Shown: positions 17,667 through 26,600 of the stretch, one piece after another
How the letters are laid out: each line of letters starts with the position of its first letter
Numbering within the stretch: the stretch's first letter is position 1
Assembly: GCA_046260155.1 (NCBI GenBank)
Contig: JBJYXV010000088.1
Coordinates: forward strand, 124,001-188,000
Direction of reading: 5' to 3'
DNA from: PFL25 sp046260155
Lineage (GTDB): Bacteria > Chloroflexota > Anaerolineae > Anaerolineales > UBA4823
Length of the DNA stretch: 64,000 bases
Made by a program: the position numbers and the translations under genes
The notes under the pieces: generated by a model
The model's database searches: none
What the model saw: only the letters and a program-made list of their open reading frames with translations
Told to the model about the DNA's origin: nothing

Positions 17667-18029
17667 CCTTCCCCAGCTAAACGATTGAGTTTATTTTCCG
17701 CCTATAGCGGATCAATTCAGAACCGCTAAATTATTCACCAGTGTGGTAAAGATAGTCCTTAAGTACTAACCAATTCCTTACCATTCAACAGGGTAAACGC
17801 CAAATTGACCTTCCTGTTACATTAATTTATTACCGATTTCTAACTCTGATGTTTTTATTGGGTCATATTCATCTGGGGAGTGTGTAATTCGACTTATTAA
17901 ATTCCTATACGCAAGACCTCATGATCACCGATCCATTCTAGGTAGCTCTTTCATGAATAATTTTGACCAAGTAGCAGACATGGCATAAAATAGTTAGTAG
18001 TAGGCTACCCCTAGTGACAGGAGGTGATC
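17667..18029. other. Divergent intergenic region
   Basis: About 360 AT-rich bases between the leftward glycan genes and the rightward YjbQ gene; both promoters should lie here. I see no repeat or RNA structure that I can support. Confidence 0.4.
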
Positions 18030-18449
18030 ATGAAAAGTTATCGTGAAGAATTATGGTTCGACATCCCCAACCGGCGGGCAATGATCAACATTACCCCACG
18101 GGTCGAGGCCGGATTGCAGAAAAGCGGCATCACAGATGGATTGGTGCTGGTGAATGCGATGCATATCACTGCTTCTGTTTTTATTAATGATGATGAAAGC
18201 GGCTTGCACCAGGATTATGAACGGTGGTTGGAGGGACTGGCACCCCACGAGCCGGTTTCAGGCTACCTTCACAATCGAACAGGCGAAGACAACGCCGATG
18301 CGCATCTTAAACGCCAGGTCATGGGTCGAGAGGTGGTCGTGGCAGTCACGAATGGCAGGTTGGATTTCGGTCCCTGGGAACAAATCTTCTACGGTGAATT
18401 TGATGGCGGTCGCAGAAAACGAGTATTATTAAAAATCATTGGAGAATAA
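18030..18449 (+). CDS. yjbQ: YjbQ-family protein (secondary thiamine-phosphate synthase fold)
   Basis: A 139-aa protein of the UPF0047/YjbQ family, with the conserved HITASVFINDDESGL core, the histidine in HQDYERWL and the GREVVVAVTNGRLDFGPWEQIFYGEFDG end. Members complement thiamine-phosphate synthase mutants weakly, but the real role is unsettled. ATG 18030 with GAGG five bases upstream is preferred to the GTG at 18024, which overlaps the ribosome site. It stands alone; the next gene has its own -10 element. Confidence 0.93.
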   Translation: MKSYREELWFDIPNRRAMINITPRVEAGLQKSGITDGLVLVNAMHITASVFINDDESGLHQDYERWLEGLAPHEPVSGYLHNRTGEDNADAHLKRQVMGREVVVAVTNGRLDFGPWEQIFYGEFDGGRRKRVLLKIIGE

Positions 18450-18485
18450 TCAGATCCAACAAGTACAATCACGCTCCTCAATTGA

Positions 18486-18491
18486 TATAAT
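18486..18491 (+). promoter_or_regulatory. Possible -10 element (TATAAT) ahead of the peroxiredoxin gene
   Basis: A perfect TATAAT 105 bp before the chosen start; no good -35 hexamer at 17 bp, so the call is weak. Confidence 0.3.
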
Positions 18492-18595
18492 ATACGCCAT
18501 GTAAGATACTACAGCCTGCATGGCTGCTGATTGCATTGGGAAACAATCAGCTTACACCAAATCGATTAAATTCCATTCCAGAGGGAGTTCAAACA

Positions 18596-19303
18596 ATGTC
18601 CATGAAATCAGAAGATCGCATATCAGAATTGTCACAGAGATTCAACCAGCTAGAACCCGAATTAGCAGCATCACCGGAAAAGGAAGCGCTGTCCATTCTT
18701 AATGCAATGATCCAGGAAATTAGGCATGAGCTGCCAAAGAGCTCCGCAGGCAGCGTTCCAGCAGACGATCGAACTTTTGAGAAAGTCGCAAACCTGTATA
18801 AAACCGCCCCGGGGATGGAGGGTCCTGCGGAAAACCTGGGCCTGCCAGCTGGAATTGAGGCACCCGATTTCACCCTGCAGGATGCCAACGCGAATAAGAT
18901 CACCCTATCGAAATTGCGCGGTAAAAATGTAGTGCTGGTTTTTTACCCTCTGGATTGGAGTCCAGCCTGTAGTGACCAGCTCAGCCTTTACCAGAGCGAG
19001 CTGGCAGAATTCGCTAAGCAGGACGCGCAGGTGGTCGGTATATCTGTCGATAGTATTTACAGTCATGGTGCCTGGGCTGCAGTGCGCGGGATCACCTTTC
19101 CCCTCTTGGCAGACTTCAACCCCCACGGTGAAGTGTCCAGATTGTACAAGGTGATGCGCGAGTCGGATGGTTTTTCAGAGCGTGCGCTCTACATCATTGA
19201 CCGCCAGGGAATCCTGCGCTACTGCCACGTATCGCCTTTAATCCACCACATACCCGATATATATGAGCTGTTCGAGCAATTAAAGAGCATCAACGAGTCT
19301 TGA
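18596..19303 (+). CDS. Peroxiredoxin (AhpC/TSA, Bcp/AhpE-like) with N-terminal helical extension
   Basis: A 235-aa protein; ATG 18596 with GAGGGAG upstream is chosen over a TTG at 18536. Residues 1-75 are a charged helical segment with no family match by eye. The thioredoxin-fold part (APDFTLQDANANKITLSKLRGKN) begins near 85 and has the peroxidatic Cys in DWSPACSDQ, where the classical TP..C is altered to SPAC. Members reduce peroxides. It leads a probable operon with the glutaredoxin-like and aldehyde dehydrogenase genes (spacings 31 and 37 bp), suggesting detoxification of peroxides and aldehydes. Confidence 0.9.
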   Translation: MSMKSEDRISELSQRFNQLEPELAASPEKEALSILNAMIQEIRHELPKSSAGSVPADDRTFEKVANLYKTAPGMEGPAENLGLPAGIEAPDFTLQDANANKITLSKLRGKNVVLVFYPLDWSPACSDQLSLYQSELAEFAKQDAQVVGISVDSIYSHGAWAAVRGITFPLLADFNPHGEVSRLYKVMRESDGFSERALYIIDRQGILRYCHVSPLIHHIPDIYELFEQLKSINES

Positions 19304-19334
19304 GTGCTCCCGTAATCCTGATTGAGGTTTACTG

Positions 19335-19625
19335 ATGAACAATGATTTTGAGGGAAACACCCCAGCAAGTGATGATGAAAAGCCGGTCGTGGTGTATGGG
19401 ACCCGCTGGTGTGCAGCCACACAATATGTGCGCCGCTACCTTGATCGAAAGGATATTCCCCATTCATTCCGGGATCTAGATCGCGATCAAGAAGCGGCTG
19501 ACCAGGTACGCTTTTGGACAGGAGGCTACCTCAGCCACCCAACGGTAAAAATCCTGAATGACGTCTTGGTGGAACCTTTATCGAACGAGATAGAAGCAGC
19601 GCTTCAGAAGAATAATCTAATCTGA
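19335..19625 (+). CDS. Glutaredoxin-like protein with a single active-site cysteine (WCAAT)
   Basis: A 96-aa thioredoxin-fold protein: VVVYGTRWCAATQYVRRYLD carries the motif (Cys about residue 26) and HPTVKI the cis-proline. Related NrdH/mycoredoxin proteins have WCPDC or WCPYC; here the second Cys is a Thr, so it is monothiol. A monothiol protein can resolve mixed disulfides but not act as a dithiol reductase, or it may carry a metal cluster. It lies between the peroxiredoxin and dehydrogenase genes with a GAGG site before its ATG. No other Cys is present in the protein. Confidence 0.85.
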   Translation: MNNDFEGNTPASDDEKPVVVYGTRWCAATQYVRRYLDRKDIPHSFRDLDRDQEAADQVRFWTGGYLSHPTVKILNDVLVEPLSNEIEAALQKNNLI

Positions 19626-19662
19626 ATCCCTGGAATGCTGAGCCCAAGGAGGCAGACAATTA

Positions 19663-21183
19663 ATGAAGGCAGTCCTAGATAAACTCGGCATCCGGGAGGT
19701 AAACCCGGGTGCCTGCACCGGACCGGGCGCGTGGGTCGAAGACCCAGAAGGCAAACCTCTGATCTCATACAACCCGACCACGGGTGACGCCCTCGCAACT
19801 GTGATCCAGACCACATCCAGCACCTGCGAGAAAGTGATCTCCCACGCGCACAGTACATTCAAAACATGGCGCGGCGTTCCAGCACCCAAGCGGGGAGAAG
19901 TAGTGCGGGACCTGGGAAATGCCCTGAGGGAGGTCAAAGAACCGTTAGGGGAGCTGGTCTCAATGGAAATGGGGAAGATCCGTGCCGAAGGCATTGGCGA
20001 GGTCCAGGAAATGATCGACATCTGCGATTTCGCAGTCGGACTCTCACGCCAATTGTATGGATTAAGCATGCATTCCGAGCGCCCAAATCACCGCATGTAT
20101 GAACAATGGCATCCCCTGGGTGTGGTAGGCGTGATCACAGCATTTAATTTCCCAGTCGCGGTCTGGTCGTGGAACACCGCCATTGCGGTTGTCTGTGGAG
20201 ATCCCATCGTGTGGAAGCCTTCTTCTTCAGTACCTCTCTGCGCAATCGCGGTCCAGCACATCACCAATAAGATCATGGCGGATCACGGTCTTGAAGGTAT
20301 TTTCAACCTGGTGATCGGCAGCGGTCGCCAGGTGGGTGACAGATTGCTGAACGATCCCCGCCTGCCGTTGATTTCTTTTACCGGTTCAACCGCCATCGGC
20401 CAGCATGTCTCGAAAACCGTGGCGGGACGTTTCGGAAGGGCGATCCTTGAATTGGGTGGCAATAATGCCATCCTGGTCGCCGAGGATGCTGATCTGGATT
20501 TGACAGTGCGTGCCGTGCTGTTCGGAGCCGTGGGAACAGCAGGCCAGCGCTGTACCTCCACCCGGCGCATTATCGTCCAGGAATCCATCGCAGAGGATTT
20601 CTCCAGCCAGCTCGTTTCAGCCTATCAGCAGGTCCGCTTGGGTGACCCATTGCAGGATAGCACCCTGATGGGACCTCTGGTCAATGGCTCGGCGGTCGAA
20701 GAGATGTTCGACGCCCTGGAACAAGCCAAACAGGATGGTGGTGAGATCCTGACCGGTGGCAAGATGCGTCCCGACCTGGGTCCAAATTTTGTTGAACCCA
20801 CGATCGTAAAAATGCCTGCCCAGACGGATATCGTCAAACAGGAGACTTTTGCCCCCATTCTTTACCTGCTGGAATACAGCAGCTTAGAAGAAGCCATACA
20901 GCTGCACAACGCAGTCCCCCAGGGGCTCTCCAGTGCAATTTTCACCAACGACCTGCGGGCGGCAGAAGAATTTCTTTCTGTGAACGGATCGGATTGCGGG
21001 ATTGCCAATGTGAATATCGGTACTTCGGGTGCTGAAATTGGAGGCGCATTTGGTGGTGAGAAGGAAACCGGTGGAGGCCGCGAATCCGGTTCAGATGCCT
21101 GGAAAGCTTACATGCGCCGCCAAACCAACACGATCAATTACTCTCCAGACCTGCCCCTGGCACAGGGTATCGAGTTCGGGTGA
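19663..21183 (+). CDS. ALDH7-type aldehyde dehydrogenase (piperideine-6-carboxylate/alpha-aminoadipate semialdehyde dehydrogenase-like)
   Basis: A 506-aa NAD(P)-dependent aldehyde dehydrogenase. It has the FTGSTAIG cofactor loop, catalytic Glu in LELGGNNA, catalytic Cys in GQRCTSTRR, and the ALDH7 signature end (KETGGGRESGSDAWK, RRQTNTINYS). ALDH7 enzymes oxidise alpha-aminoadipate semialdehyde in lysine breakdown and also detoxify lipid aldehydes. GGAGG precedes the ATG. The nearby aminotransferase at 40513 (LysN/AadAT-like) could belong to the same lysine route, but the genes are not linked. Confidence 0.92.
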   Translation: MKAVLDKLGIREVNPGACTGPGAWVEDPEGKPLISYNPTTGDALATVIQTTSSTCEKVISHAHSTFKTWRGVPAPKRGEVVRDLGNALREVKEPLGELVSMEMGKIRAEGIGEVQEMIDICDFAVGLSRQLYGLSMHSERPNHRMYEQWHPLGVVGVITAFNFPVAVWSWNTAIAVVCGDPIVWKPSSSVPLCAIAVQHITNKIMADHGLEGIFNLVIGSGRQVGDRLLNDPRLPLISFTGSTAIGQHVSKTVAGRFGRAILELGGNNAILVAEDADLDLTVRAVLFGAVGTAGQRCTSTRRIIVQESIAEDFSSQLVSAYQQVRLGDPLQDSTLMGPLVNGSAVEEMFDALEQAKQDGGEILTGGKMRPDLGPNFVEPTIVKMPAQTDIVKQETFAPILYLLEYSSLEEAIQLHNAVPQGLSSAIFTNDLRAAEEFLSVNGSDCGIANVNIGTSGAEIGGAFGGEKETGGGRESGSDAWKAYMRRQTNTINYSPDLPLAQGIEFG

Positions 21184-21812
21184 GCGCCTAGTAGCAGCAG
21201 GAAGTTCCGCTTACCGCTCAACTGCCAGTAGATTCATCCCAGTCTCCAAGGTATGCTTTGATTCCAGGATCCCATCATGGTGGTCGCTTCCAGGAAACCC
21301 CGATTTTAACCTCGCCTCCGTGTACACCGTGCCAGCGAAAATTCTGATCCACAGGACGTACCATTGATGTTCGAAAGGTACCAAGTAAACAAGTTAGACC
21401 CTTGGAATCGCTGGTTACATGCTGCAGGTACTACCCCGCACGAATAATCGAAGCAGCTAGTCTTTGCCCTGTGGATCACGCCAATAGCGATCACCTCACC
21501 AGCTCCTTTACCATGCATCTTACACACGCAGGTCGATTGTGACACAATTGCCGTCCAGATCTCCCATCTATGCACGTATGGATGCCATTATCCCCGATAT
21601 TCCACTGGCATCCTGCCAGACAAGTCACAAATTTCAAAGGCCAGAGCATCCTTGAAATGATACGACTTTGAAAGTCTTTGCTCCGGGTAACTATACGTTA
21701 TAGTTAATTTCCAATCTCGAACAGAAACCATCAAACCCTCGCAGCTGCGAGGGTTTGAAATTCCTTTGATTTTTTCCAGTAGGAAAGAAGGTTTCCGGAT
21801 CAGCTTCCCAGG
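21184..21812. other. 630-bp non-coding stretch
   Basis: Several short open frames (e.g. 21306-21575 minus) have no ribosome site or family look, and may be remnants. Two inverted repeats are seen: AACTATA/TATAGTT near 21690 and the perfect palindrome at 21731-21758. Confidence 0.5.
21731..21758. terminator. 28-bp perfect palindrome, probable bidirectional terminator
   Basis: TCAAACCCTCGCAG followed directly by its complement (CTGCGAGGGTTTGA). It lies 55 bp after the stop of the minus-strand gene at 21813; on the plus strand it is followed by a T-rich run (TTCCTTTGATTTTTT). Confidence 0.6.
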
Positions 21813-23879
21813 TTAATCATCCTTCTTATTGGGTTTATCCTTATTCTTCGCCTCCTCGGATTTCTCCTTCCCAGGGGGAACCTTTTCCTGTGATTCTTCC
21901 ACCAGAAGGTCCTTTGCTGCCTGTTTTAATTCTTGCTTGATCTGGCCCCAACCTAAGCCCCCAAGTCTCATTTCAATGATCTCATCAGGGGTATATCCTG
22001 CCCCTAATGCTTCCCCATACTCAATATGGAGCTTGTATGCCAGCTCGATCTCCCCAAAACCCAGGTTCTCTTCACAGAACCAGTTCCATATCTTTTCGTA
22101 ATCTGCTCCATATGCCTCATATTCCTGGGCAAGGGTCAAGGCATGAGGGTGTTGCGTATCCCGCGTGCACTTGTCACCATCCCCATCGGTGTCTTCCTGC
22201 TCTTCTTCTGGCAGCTCTTCATCACATTCCCATTTAATCTTGTATGCAGCTCCTGTTAATTCACCGGTATCTTCATTTTTGACTTCAACCTTGACTTCAA
22301 CCTCAGCCTGCGGGGGCAAAGCTTCCAACCCCTCTTTCAATTCCACATCCACAGTGATTGATTGCTCACCTCCTGGTTGGATCGTAAACGGGGTATCCGG
22401 GGTGAAATTAACCGCATCAAGGATATATTCCAAGCCCTGTTCTACCGTCACTACCAGGGAAAGATTCAGGTCGCCTGCAGATTCATCTGCATCATATACC
22501 AGAGTATTCGTAAACGGTTCAACTTGCCCACAGATAGTGGTTTTCTCCTCGTCAGATGCGAAATACAGGTCAGGTTCAGGCTCAACTGGTTCTTCGGTCT
22601 CCGGTTCAGGCTCAGGTTCAGATGCACCGCTGCTGTCCAGGACCTGCAGGTTTAACACCACCCAGGTACCATCCACGATGGTGAATTGAACGCGTACCAA
22701 ATCACCGGTGCTGACTTCCGGTTGTCCTTCTGGAAGGCTGAAAGGATTGCCATTAATTTCCACTTCACCCGGGTTCATCCCGGTCACCACGCCGGTGAAA
22801 GATCCACCTGGTGCATCCGCTTCGTATGCCTGGATGCTGTCCGCGATCCACTCGTTCTTTTTCGTAATCCGGCCACTCACCAGCACAGAATCACCTACCT
22901 CGAGACCGGTATCGATCCTAGTGCCTCCTTTCACAGTAAATGAAACCCCCTCAACCGTCCATGTTTTACCCGAATTATCCTGCAGTTCACCATTCAGCAG
23001 GAACAGGAAAGATGTCGCTTCGAGAGGTTTACCCAGTTCGGTCACCAACCCCTGGCCTGCAGCAAGGACTGCTTCATCGCCATTGTTACTGACCAATACT
23101 GCGCCGGTCTCAACCGCAAAGACAGAATCACCTGTCTCTTCCACCATGACATTGAACGAAGTCCCCCTGACACTCGCTTCTCCGGATGGAGTATAGACGC
23201 TGTATAACGATTCTTCTCCCTTCAGTGGTACCACCTGGTGGCTGGTCATGCCTTCATTTTGGATCAAGGAAACCTTCAGTTCTTTACCCCAGTCACCATC
23301 GATTTCATCCAGCACCAGATCAGTATTTGGATTCAAAGTCACCTGGGTGCCATCAAAAAATGTCAGGACTACCCGGGATTCTGCGCCGGTTCTCAAGCGC
23401 TGGCCAGACTTGACCCGGTCTCCATCTGAAAGCGCGGTCCATTCAGCTGTTGTGTTTGCCTCCAATACCTCGACCACCCCGCTCAGATCGGATAATACAG
23501 CCGCTTGAGCCCCTCTCGGTCCCGAAAAATAGATGCCAGCACCCGCTGCAAGTACAAACACCATCAAGATCAATAACGCGGCTCCAGCAACTGCTGGAAT
23601 CACCATCCATTGACCGGTAAAACCGCCATTCGGTGACCATCCGAGGCGCTGCTTTTTACGCGCCCGATCCTGTGCTGCAGCTACCAGCAGCCTTTTCTCA
23701 GCCCTGGCGGTCGCTTCTCGCTGTTCAGGATGCGGCAAGCCCCGGATCGATGCTGCCAGGATTGCCAGGGAGGACAATTCACTTGTTTCCTGGTCGCTAT
23801 CGAGACCCGCATCCGGTAAACCGTTCCCCCTTTCCATTTCATTCAATCTCGCTTCCAATCTGTCATCCTCTTTATCCAT
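21813..23879 (-). CDS. FecR/DUF5666-domain anti-sigma-type membrane protein
   Basis: A 688-aa protein. The cytoplasmic N-terminus (1-95) may bind the sigma factor; a single helix spans about 100-120; a FecR domain follows (GVVEVLEAN... RTGAESRVVLTFFDG, about 130-270); two DUF5666-like beta domains (about 295-410, with VSGRITKKNEWIA and TGVVTGMNPGEVEING); an acidic EPEPE linker; an Ig-like part; and a helical C-terminus with GFGEIELAYKL and GLGWGQIKQEL repeats and a Lys/Asp tail. It overlaps the ECF sigma gene by 8 bp. The sigma-FecR pairing is the usual trans-envelope signalling layout; no TonB receptor is nearby, so the signal is not iron-siderophore in the classic sense. Confidence 0.87.
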   Translation of the reverse strand: MDKEDDRLEARLNEMERGNGLPDAGLDSDQETSELSSLAILAASIRGLPHPEQREATARAEKRLLVAAAQDRARKKQRLGWSPNGGFTGQWMVIPAVAGAALLILMVFVLAAGAGIYFSGPRGAQAAVLSDLSGVVEVLEANTTAEWTALSDGDRVKSGQRLRTGAESRVVLTFFDGTQVTLNPNTDLVLDEIDGDWGKELKVSLIQNEGMTSHQVVPLKGEESLYSVYTPSGEASVRGTSFNVMVEETGDSVFAVETGAVLVSNNGDEAVLAAGQGLVTELGKPLEATSFLFLLNGELQDNSGKTWTVEGVSFTVKGGTRIDTGLEVGDSVLVSGRITKKNEWIADSIQAYEADAPGGSFTGVVTGMNPGEVEINGNPFSLPEGQPEVSTGDLVRVQFTIVDGTWVVLNLQVLDSSGASEPEPEPETEEPVEPEPDLYFASDEEKTTICGQVEPFTNTLVYDADESAGDLNLSLVVTVEQGLEYILDAVNFTPDTPFTIQPGGEQSITVDVELKEGLEALPPQAEVEVKVEVKNEDTGELTGAAYKIKWECDEELPEEEQEDTDGDGDKCTRDTQHPHALTLAQEYEAYGADYEKIWNWFCEENLGFGEIELAYKLHIEYGEALGAGYTPDEIIEMRLGGLGWGQIKQELKQAAKDLLVEESQEKVPPGKEKSEEAKNKDKPNKKDD

Positions 23880-24426
23880 AACTTACCTCCCACTCAGTCA
23901 AAATATCTCTCAGGGTTAATAACGCCCGTCGCTGCAGTCCTTTTATTGAGTCCGCTGTCTTGTGCAGAGTCTCCGCAACTTCCCCGATCGGCATACCGAC
24001 CACAAAGCGCATGATGATCACATCCCGCTGGTCATCTGGCAGTTCCTCGAGAGCCAGGCATAATTTCTCACTGGTCAGTTCCCGGGCGACAAACTCCAGC
24101 GGTGCTTCCCCACTTTCTGCATGTTCGTCCTCTAACTGCACATTTTTACGGATGTTCATTTTGCGGTAGTGATCAATCGAGATGTTGCGCGCAATCTGGA
24201 ACAGCCAGGCCTGGAAGGAGAGGCGGTGATCCTGGTAGGTGGAAATTTTTTCAATCATGCGCAGGAACACCTCGGAAGTCAGGTCCTCTGCGACCTGCTG
24301 GTCACCAACCCGGTAATACAGGTAACGGAAGATTCCGCGCTGGTAGCGATCATAGATTTCACTCACTATGATAGGTTCTCCTTTCTGGGCTCTTTGGACC
24401 AGTTCAGGATTTAGTGCTTCAAGCAA
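23872..24426 (-). CDS. ECF-type RNA polymerase sigma factor
   Basis: A 184-aa sigma factor with region 2 (IYDRYQRGIFRYLYYRVGD, DLTSEVFLRM, SFQAWLFQIARNISIDHYRK) and region 4 (LEELPDDQRDVIIMRFV, VAETLHKTADSIKGLQRRAL). The TTG start at 24426 has AGGAG five bases away. It is first in a two-gene unit with the FecR protein. ECF factors of this kind usually transcribe their own operon. Confidence 0.95.
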   Translation of the reverse strand: MLEALNPELVQRAQKGEPIIVSEIYDRYQRGIFRYLYYRVGDQQVAEDLTSEVFLRMIEKISTYQDHRLSFQAWLFQIARNISIDHYRKMNIRKNVQLEDEHAESGEAPLEFVARELTSEKLCLALEELPDDQRDVIIMRFVVGMPIGEVAETLHKTADSIKGLQRRALLTLRDILTEWEVSYG

Positions 24427-25087
24427 TATATCTCCTGTCTCAACAGCTTCGGCTTACATAATATTAAACGAAAGAAACGTGAAAAAGAGTCGTAAAAACA
24501 GATGAATTTGGTTCAAATTACAGAATTGAAAGCCATTATCACCGGTTGGGATGAAAACAAAGGAACAGGTTGGTCTCCGACTCATGTGCGAAATCATTGG
24601 TTTGCAGACTCAGATAAATGCGCCTAGAAGCCTTTCGCACCCTCATAGCGATAGATCTGGTCTAATTCCGGCCCCAAACTTACCTCAAATAGTGATCATG
24701 GCATGGAAGAAAATAACAGGGCAAACGGTGGGAAATATTCAATCAATCAGCATGATTCGAACAGCATCAAACCAAAACATACGGGTACTTCCTCTCTGGT
24801 TGCGAAGTCCAAGCGCGACGACCCCACTCATCAAAGTAATCAAAGCCAGGGGTAAATTCCCCAGCAGTTGGGTTTTCCCATCGGGGGACCGCTCCTTACC
24901 GACCCGAATCTCAGCTTGTCCCAATATCTTGGGGGGCAGATACCTGAAACCAAAAATGATATTATCGAAAAAAAAAGGATTGATCAATAACCCAAAAGTA
25001 ACCCCAAGATCATTATCCCAACCGGGTGAAGATCAAATTTGGCGGAAAATAATCACTCGGTAAATAAAAAAATTGCCAGCAGGATCG

Positions 25088-25146
25088 ACCCGCTGACCCA
25101 TTATTCAAACCCGGGCAGAAACCCGCTTTGGGTTTCTTGAGCGGGT
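25088..25146 (-). terminator. Nested inverted repeats, possible terminator
   Basis: Outer arms ACCCGCT (25088-25094) and AGCGGGT (25140-25146), inner arms AGAAACCC (25117-25124) and GGGTTTCT (25130-25137). On the minus strand a U-rich run (AATTTTTTTATT) follows about 15 bp later. Confidence 0.4.
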
Positions 25147-25187
25147 GGAATAATATTTCCTCTCAGAGATCTGGTAAACATATTCAT

Positions 25188-25228
25188 CGAGCCACAGGTT
25201 TGGTTATCAATGTTCAACCTGTGGCTCG
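25188..25228 (-). repeat. 13-bp inverted repeat after the DUF5667 gene
   Basis: CGAGCCACAGGTT (25188-25200) and its exact complement (25216-25228), loop 15. It forms a strong hairpin in RNA about 125 bp after the stop at 25353, but lacks a U-tract. Confidence 0.5.
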
Positions 25229-25352
25229 TTCCTGGCCAATCTTCCTCACGGCTGATTTTGTTTTTCAGGGCAATGACGATCAGATTTGTGATTAGTAAGT
25301 ATGCATAAACCATTGGTTTATGAATCAAGTCGATGATTTACTCATCCTCATT

Positions 25353-26600
25353 TTAATCGTCGTGTTCTGGATCATCGCTGTTATCCTTGTTATTCGAGTC
25401 CTTTTCACTCGAATCCTTTTCTTTATCACTTCCGGAATGATCATCGCCGCTCTCGTTCGATGAATCACCCTTACTACTATCGTCCTGCGAATCGTTATCG
25501 CTTGATTCGTTCAGGTTGGGATTGCTGTCATCACCATTCTCTGAAGAATCGTCACCTGAGATACTGTCGTCAGAATTGTCATCAGACGAATTATCGTCTA
25601 GGCTGTCATTTGATCCACTTCCATCTTCACTTTCATTCTCATTCATATCTGGATCAGTGCTGATGTCATCTGATGACATATTTGAACCTTCGTCCAGCAT
25701 GGTTGAAAGTTCGATTTCTCGCACGACCATGACACCATCTGTGGTCATGATGATATGAACTTTGACCATATCACCCGCCTGGATCATATCCTTGAATTCG
25801 GTCAGATTTGTGATGCTGTATCTTTTACCATCGATCTCTATTTCGGTGTCTGAAATAGAGGCCAGAACCCCGGAGATTTCAACTTCCTCCCCTGCTCCAT
25901 CCTCAGAAGCAATCAGTGCCCGCTCAACCACCGGTTTGACAGCATCCGGGGTATTGACGAGAACAGATACCAGCGCGCCTGCATAATCCAATAACGCTTG
26001 TGAGACGAGCTTACTCAACCCGGCACCCCTTTCAGGATCAGCTGCCTGGACAACCTGAACTTCCTGCATCGCTTTCTGAATATAATTCTCGAATTCAGTG
26101 GATGCGAATTCAATCTCATTTGTTCGGCCCTGGGAGAGCAGCGCGTTGATTTCATCCAGGCGGCGCTGTGCGAACACCAAATGCAGCTGTGCACGGTTGT
26201 ACGCATCGTTTGCCAGGGAAATCTGGGTCTGCTCAAGACCGGTTTTTACAGAATAAAGTGCATCTCCAGGCAATGCGGATTGGGAGGCGTACGCAGTTGC
26301 ACTTGCTCCACCGAAAATGATAGCGACCACAAATAAAATCGCAGCAATAGTCGGGACTGCGAATTTTCTTTTCCCGGTATTCGTTCTTGAGACAGCGTTG
26401 TTTTTGGGTTTGAGAAAACTGGTCAACCACCCCAGGTTGGATTTCGCATCTGCGATGGGAAGTGTTTCGACTTCGGTGATGAATTTGTGCCGGCTTTTCG
26501 CAGCCAATCCCGGATCCCGGACAGGGGTTGTGTTCAGCAAATTAATTTTTTTAAGCAAATCTGGATCAAGATCTGGTTGGTGATTCTGGTTACTCGTCAT
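25353..26600 (-). CDS. DUF5667 membrane protein with DUF5666-like domain and long acidic Ser/Asp tail
   Basis: A 415-aa protein. Residues 1-85 are cytoplasmic; a helix at about 87-108 is followed by DUF5667 (SALPGDALYSVKTGLEQTQIS ... LVFAQRRLDEINALL, about 110-220); a DUF5666-like strand domain (ISGVLASISDTEIEIDG, about 245-300); and a C-terminal 110 residues almost wholly Ser, Asp, Asn, Glu and Gly. DUF5667 proteins are found as putative anti-sigma partners in Chloroflexota and Actinobacteria. It overlaps the upstream ECF gene by 11 bp and has GAGG before its ATG. The tail is extracytoplasmic and may bind cations or be surface-exposed. Confidence 0.87.
   Translation of the reverse strand: MTSNQNHQPDLDPDLLKKINLLNTTPVRDPGLAAKSRHKFITEVETLPIADAKSNLGWLTSFLKPKNNAVSRTNTGKRKFAVPTIAAILFVVAIIFGGASATAYASQSALPGDALYSVKTGLEQTQISLANDAYNRAQLHLVFAQRRLDEINALLSQGRTNEIEFASTEFENYIQKAMQEVQVVQAADPERGAGLSKLVSQALLDYAGALVSVLVNTPDAVKPVVERALIASEDGAGEEVEISGVLASISDTEIEIDGKRYSITNLTEFKDMIQAGDMVKVHIIMTTDGVMVVREIELSTMLDEGSNMSSDDISTDPDMNENESEDGSGSNDSLDDNSSDDNSDDSISGDDSSENGDDSNPNLNESSDNDSQDDSSKGDSSNESGDDHSGSDKEKDSSEKDSNNKDNSDDPEHDD

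Larger units (their letters stand above)
24427..25352. other. 926-bp non-coding stretch with remnants and hairpins
   Basis: The longest gene-free stretch. An open frame at 24551-25063 (plus) is proline- and basic-rich with no family look. On the minus strand 24739-24987 encodes hydrophobic pieces (LPLALITLMSGVVALGL) that may be the relic of a membrane protein, since stops interrupt it upstream. Downstream of the 25353 stop lie nested inverted repeats (25088-25146) and the repeat at 25188-25228. Confidence 0.45.

Noticed and set aside
21306..21575. 89-aa minus-strand frame after the ALDH gene
   Set aside because: Cys-rich without pattern, no ribosome site, no family look.
22165..22943. Ser/Gly/Arg-rich frames opposite the FecR gene
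   Set aside because: Shadows of the acidic, Glu/Pro-rich FecR protein.
24551..25063. 170-aa open frame on the plus strand in the long gap
   Set aside because: No ribosome site, low-complexity Pro/Ser/Lys composition, no family resemblance; likely random.
25101..25328. 75-aa minus-strand frame
   Set aside because: Covers the hairpins after the DUF5667 gene; no ribosome site.
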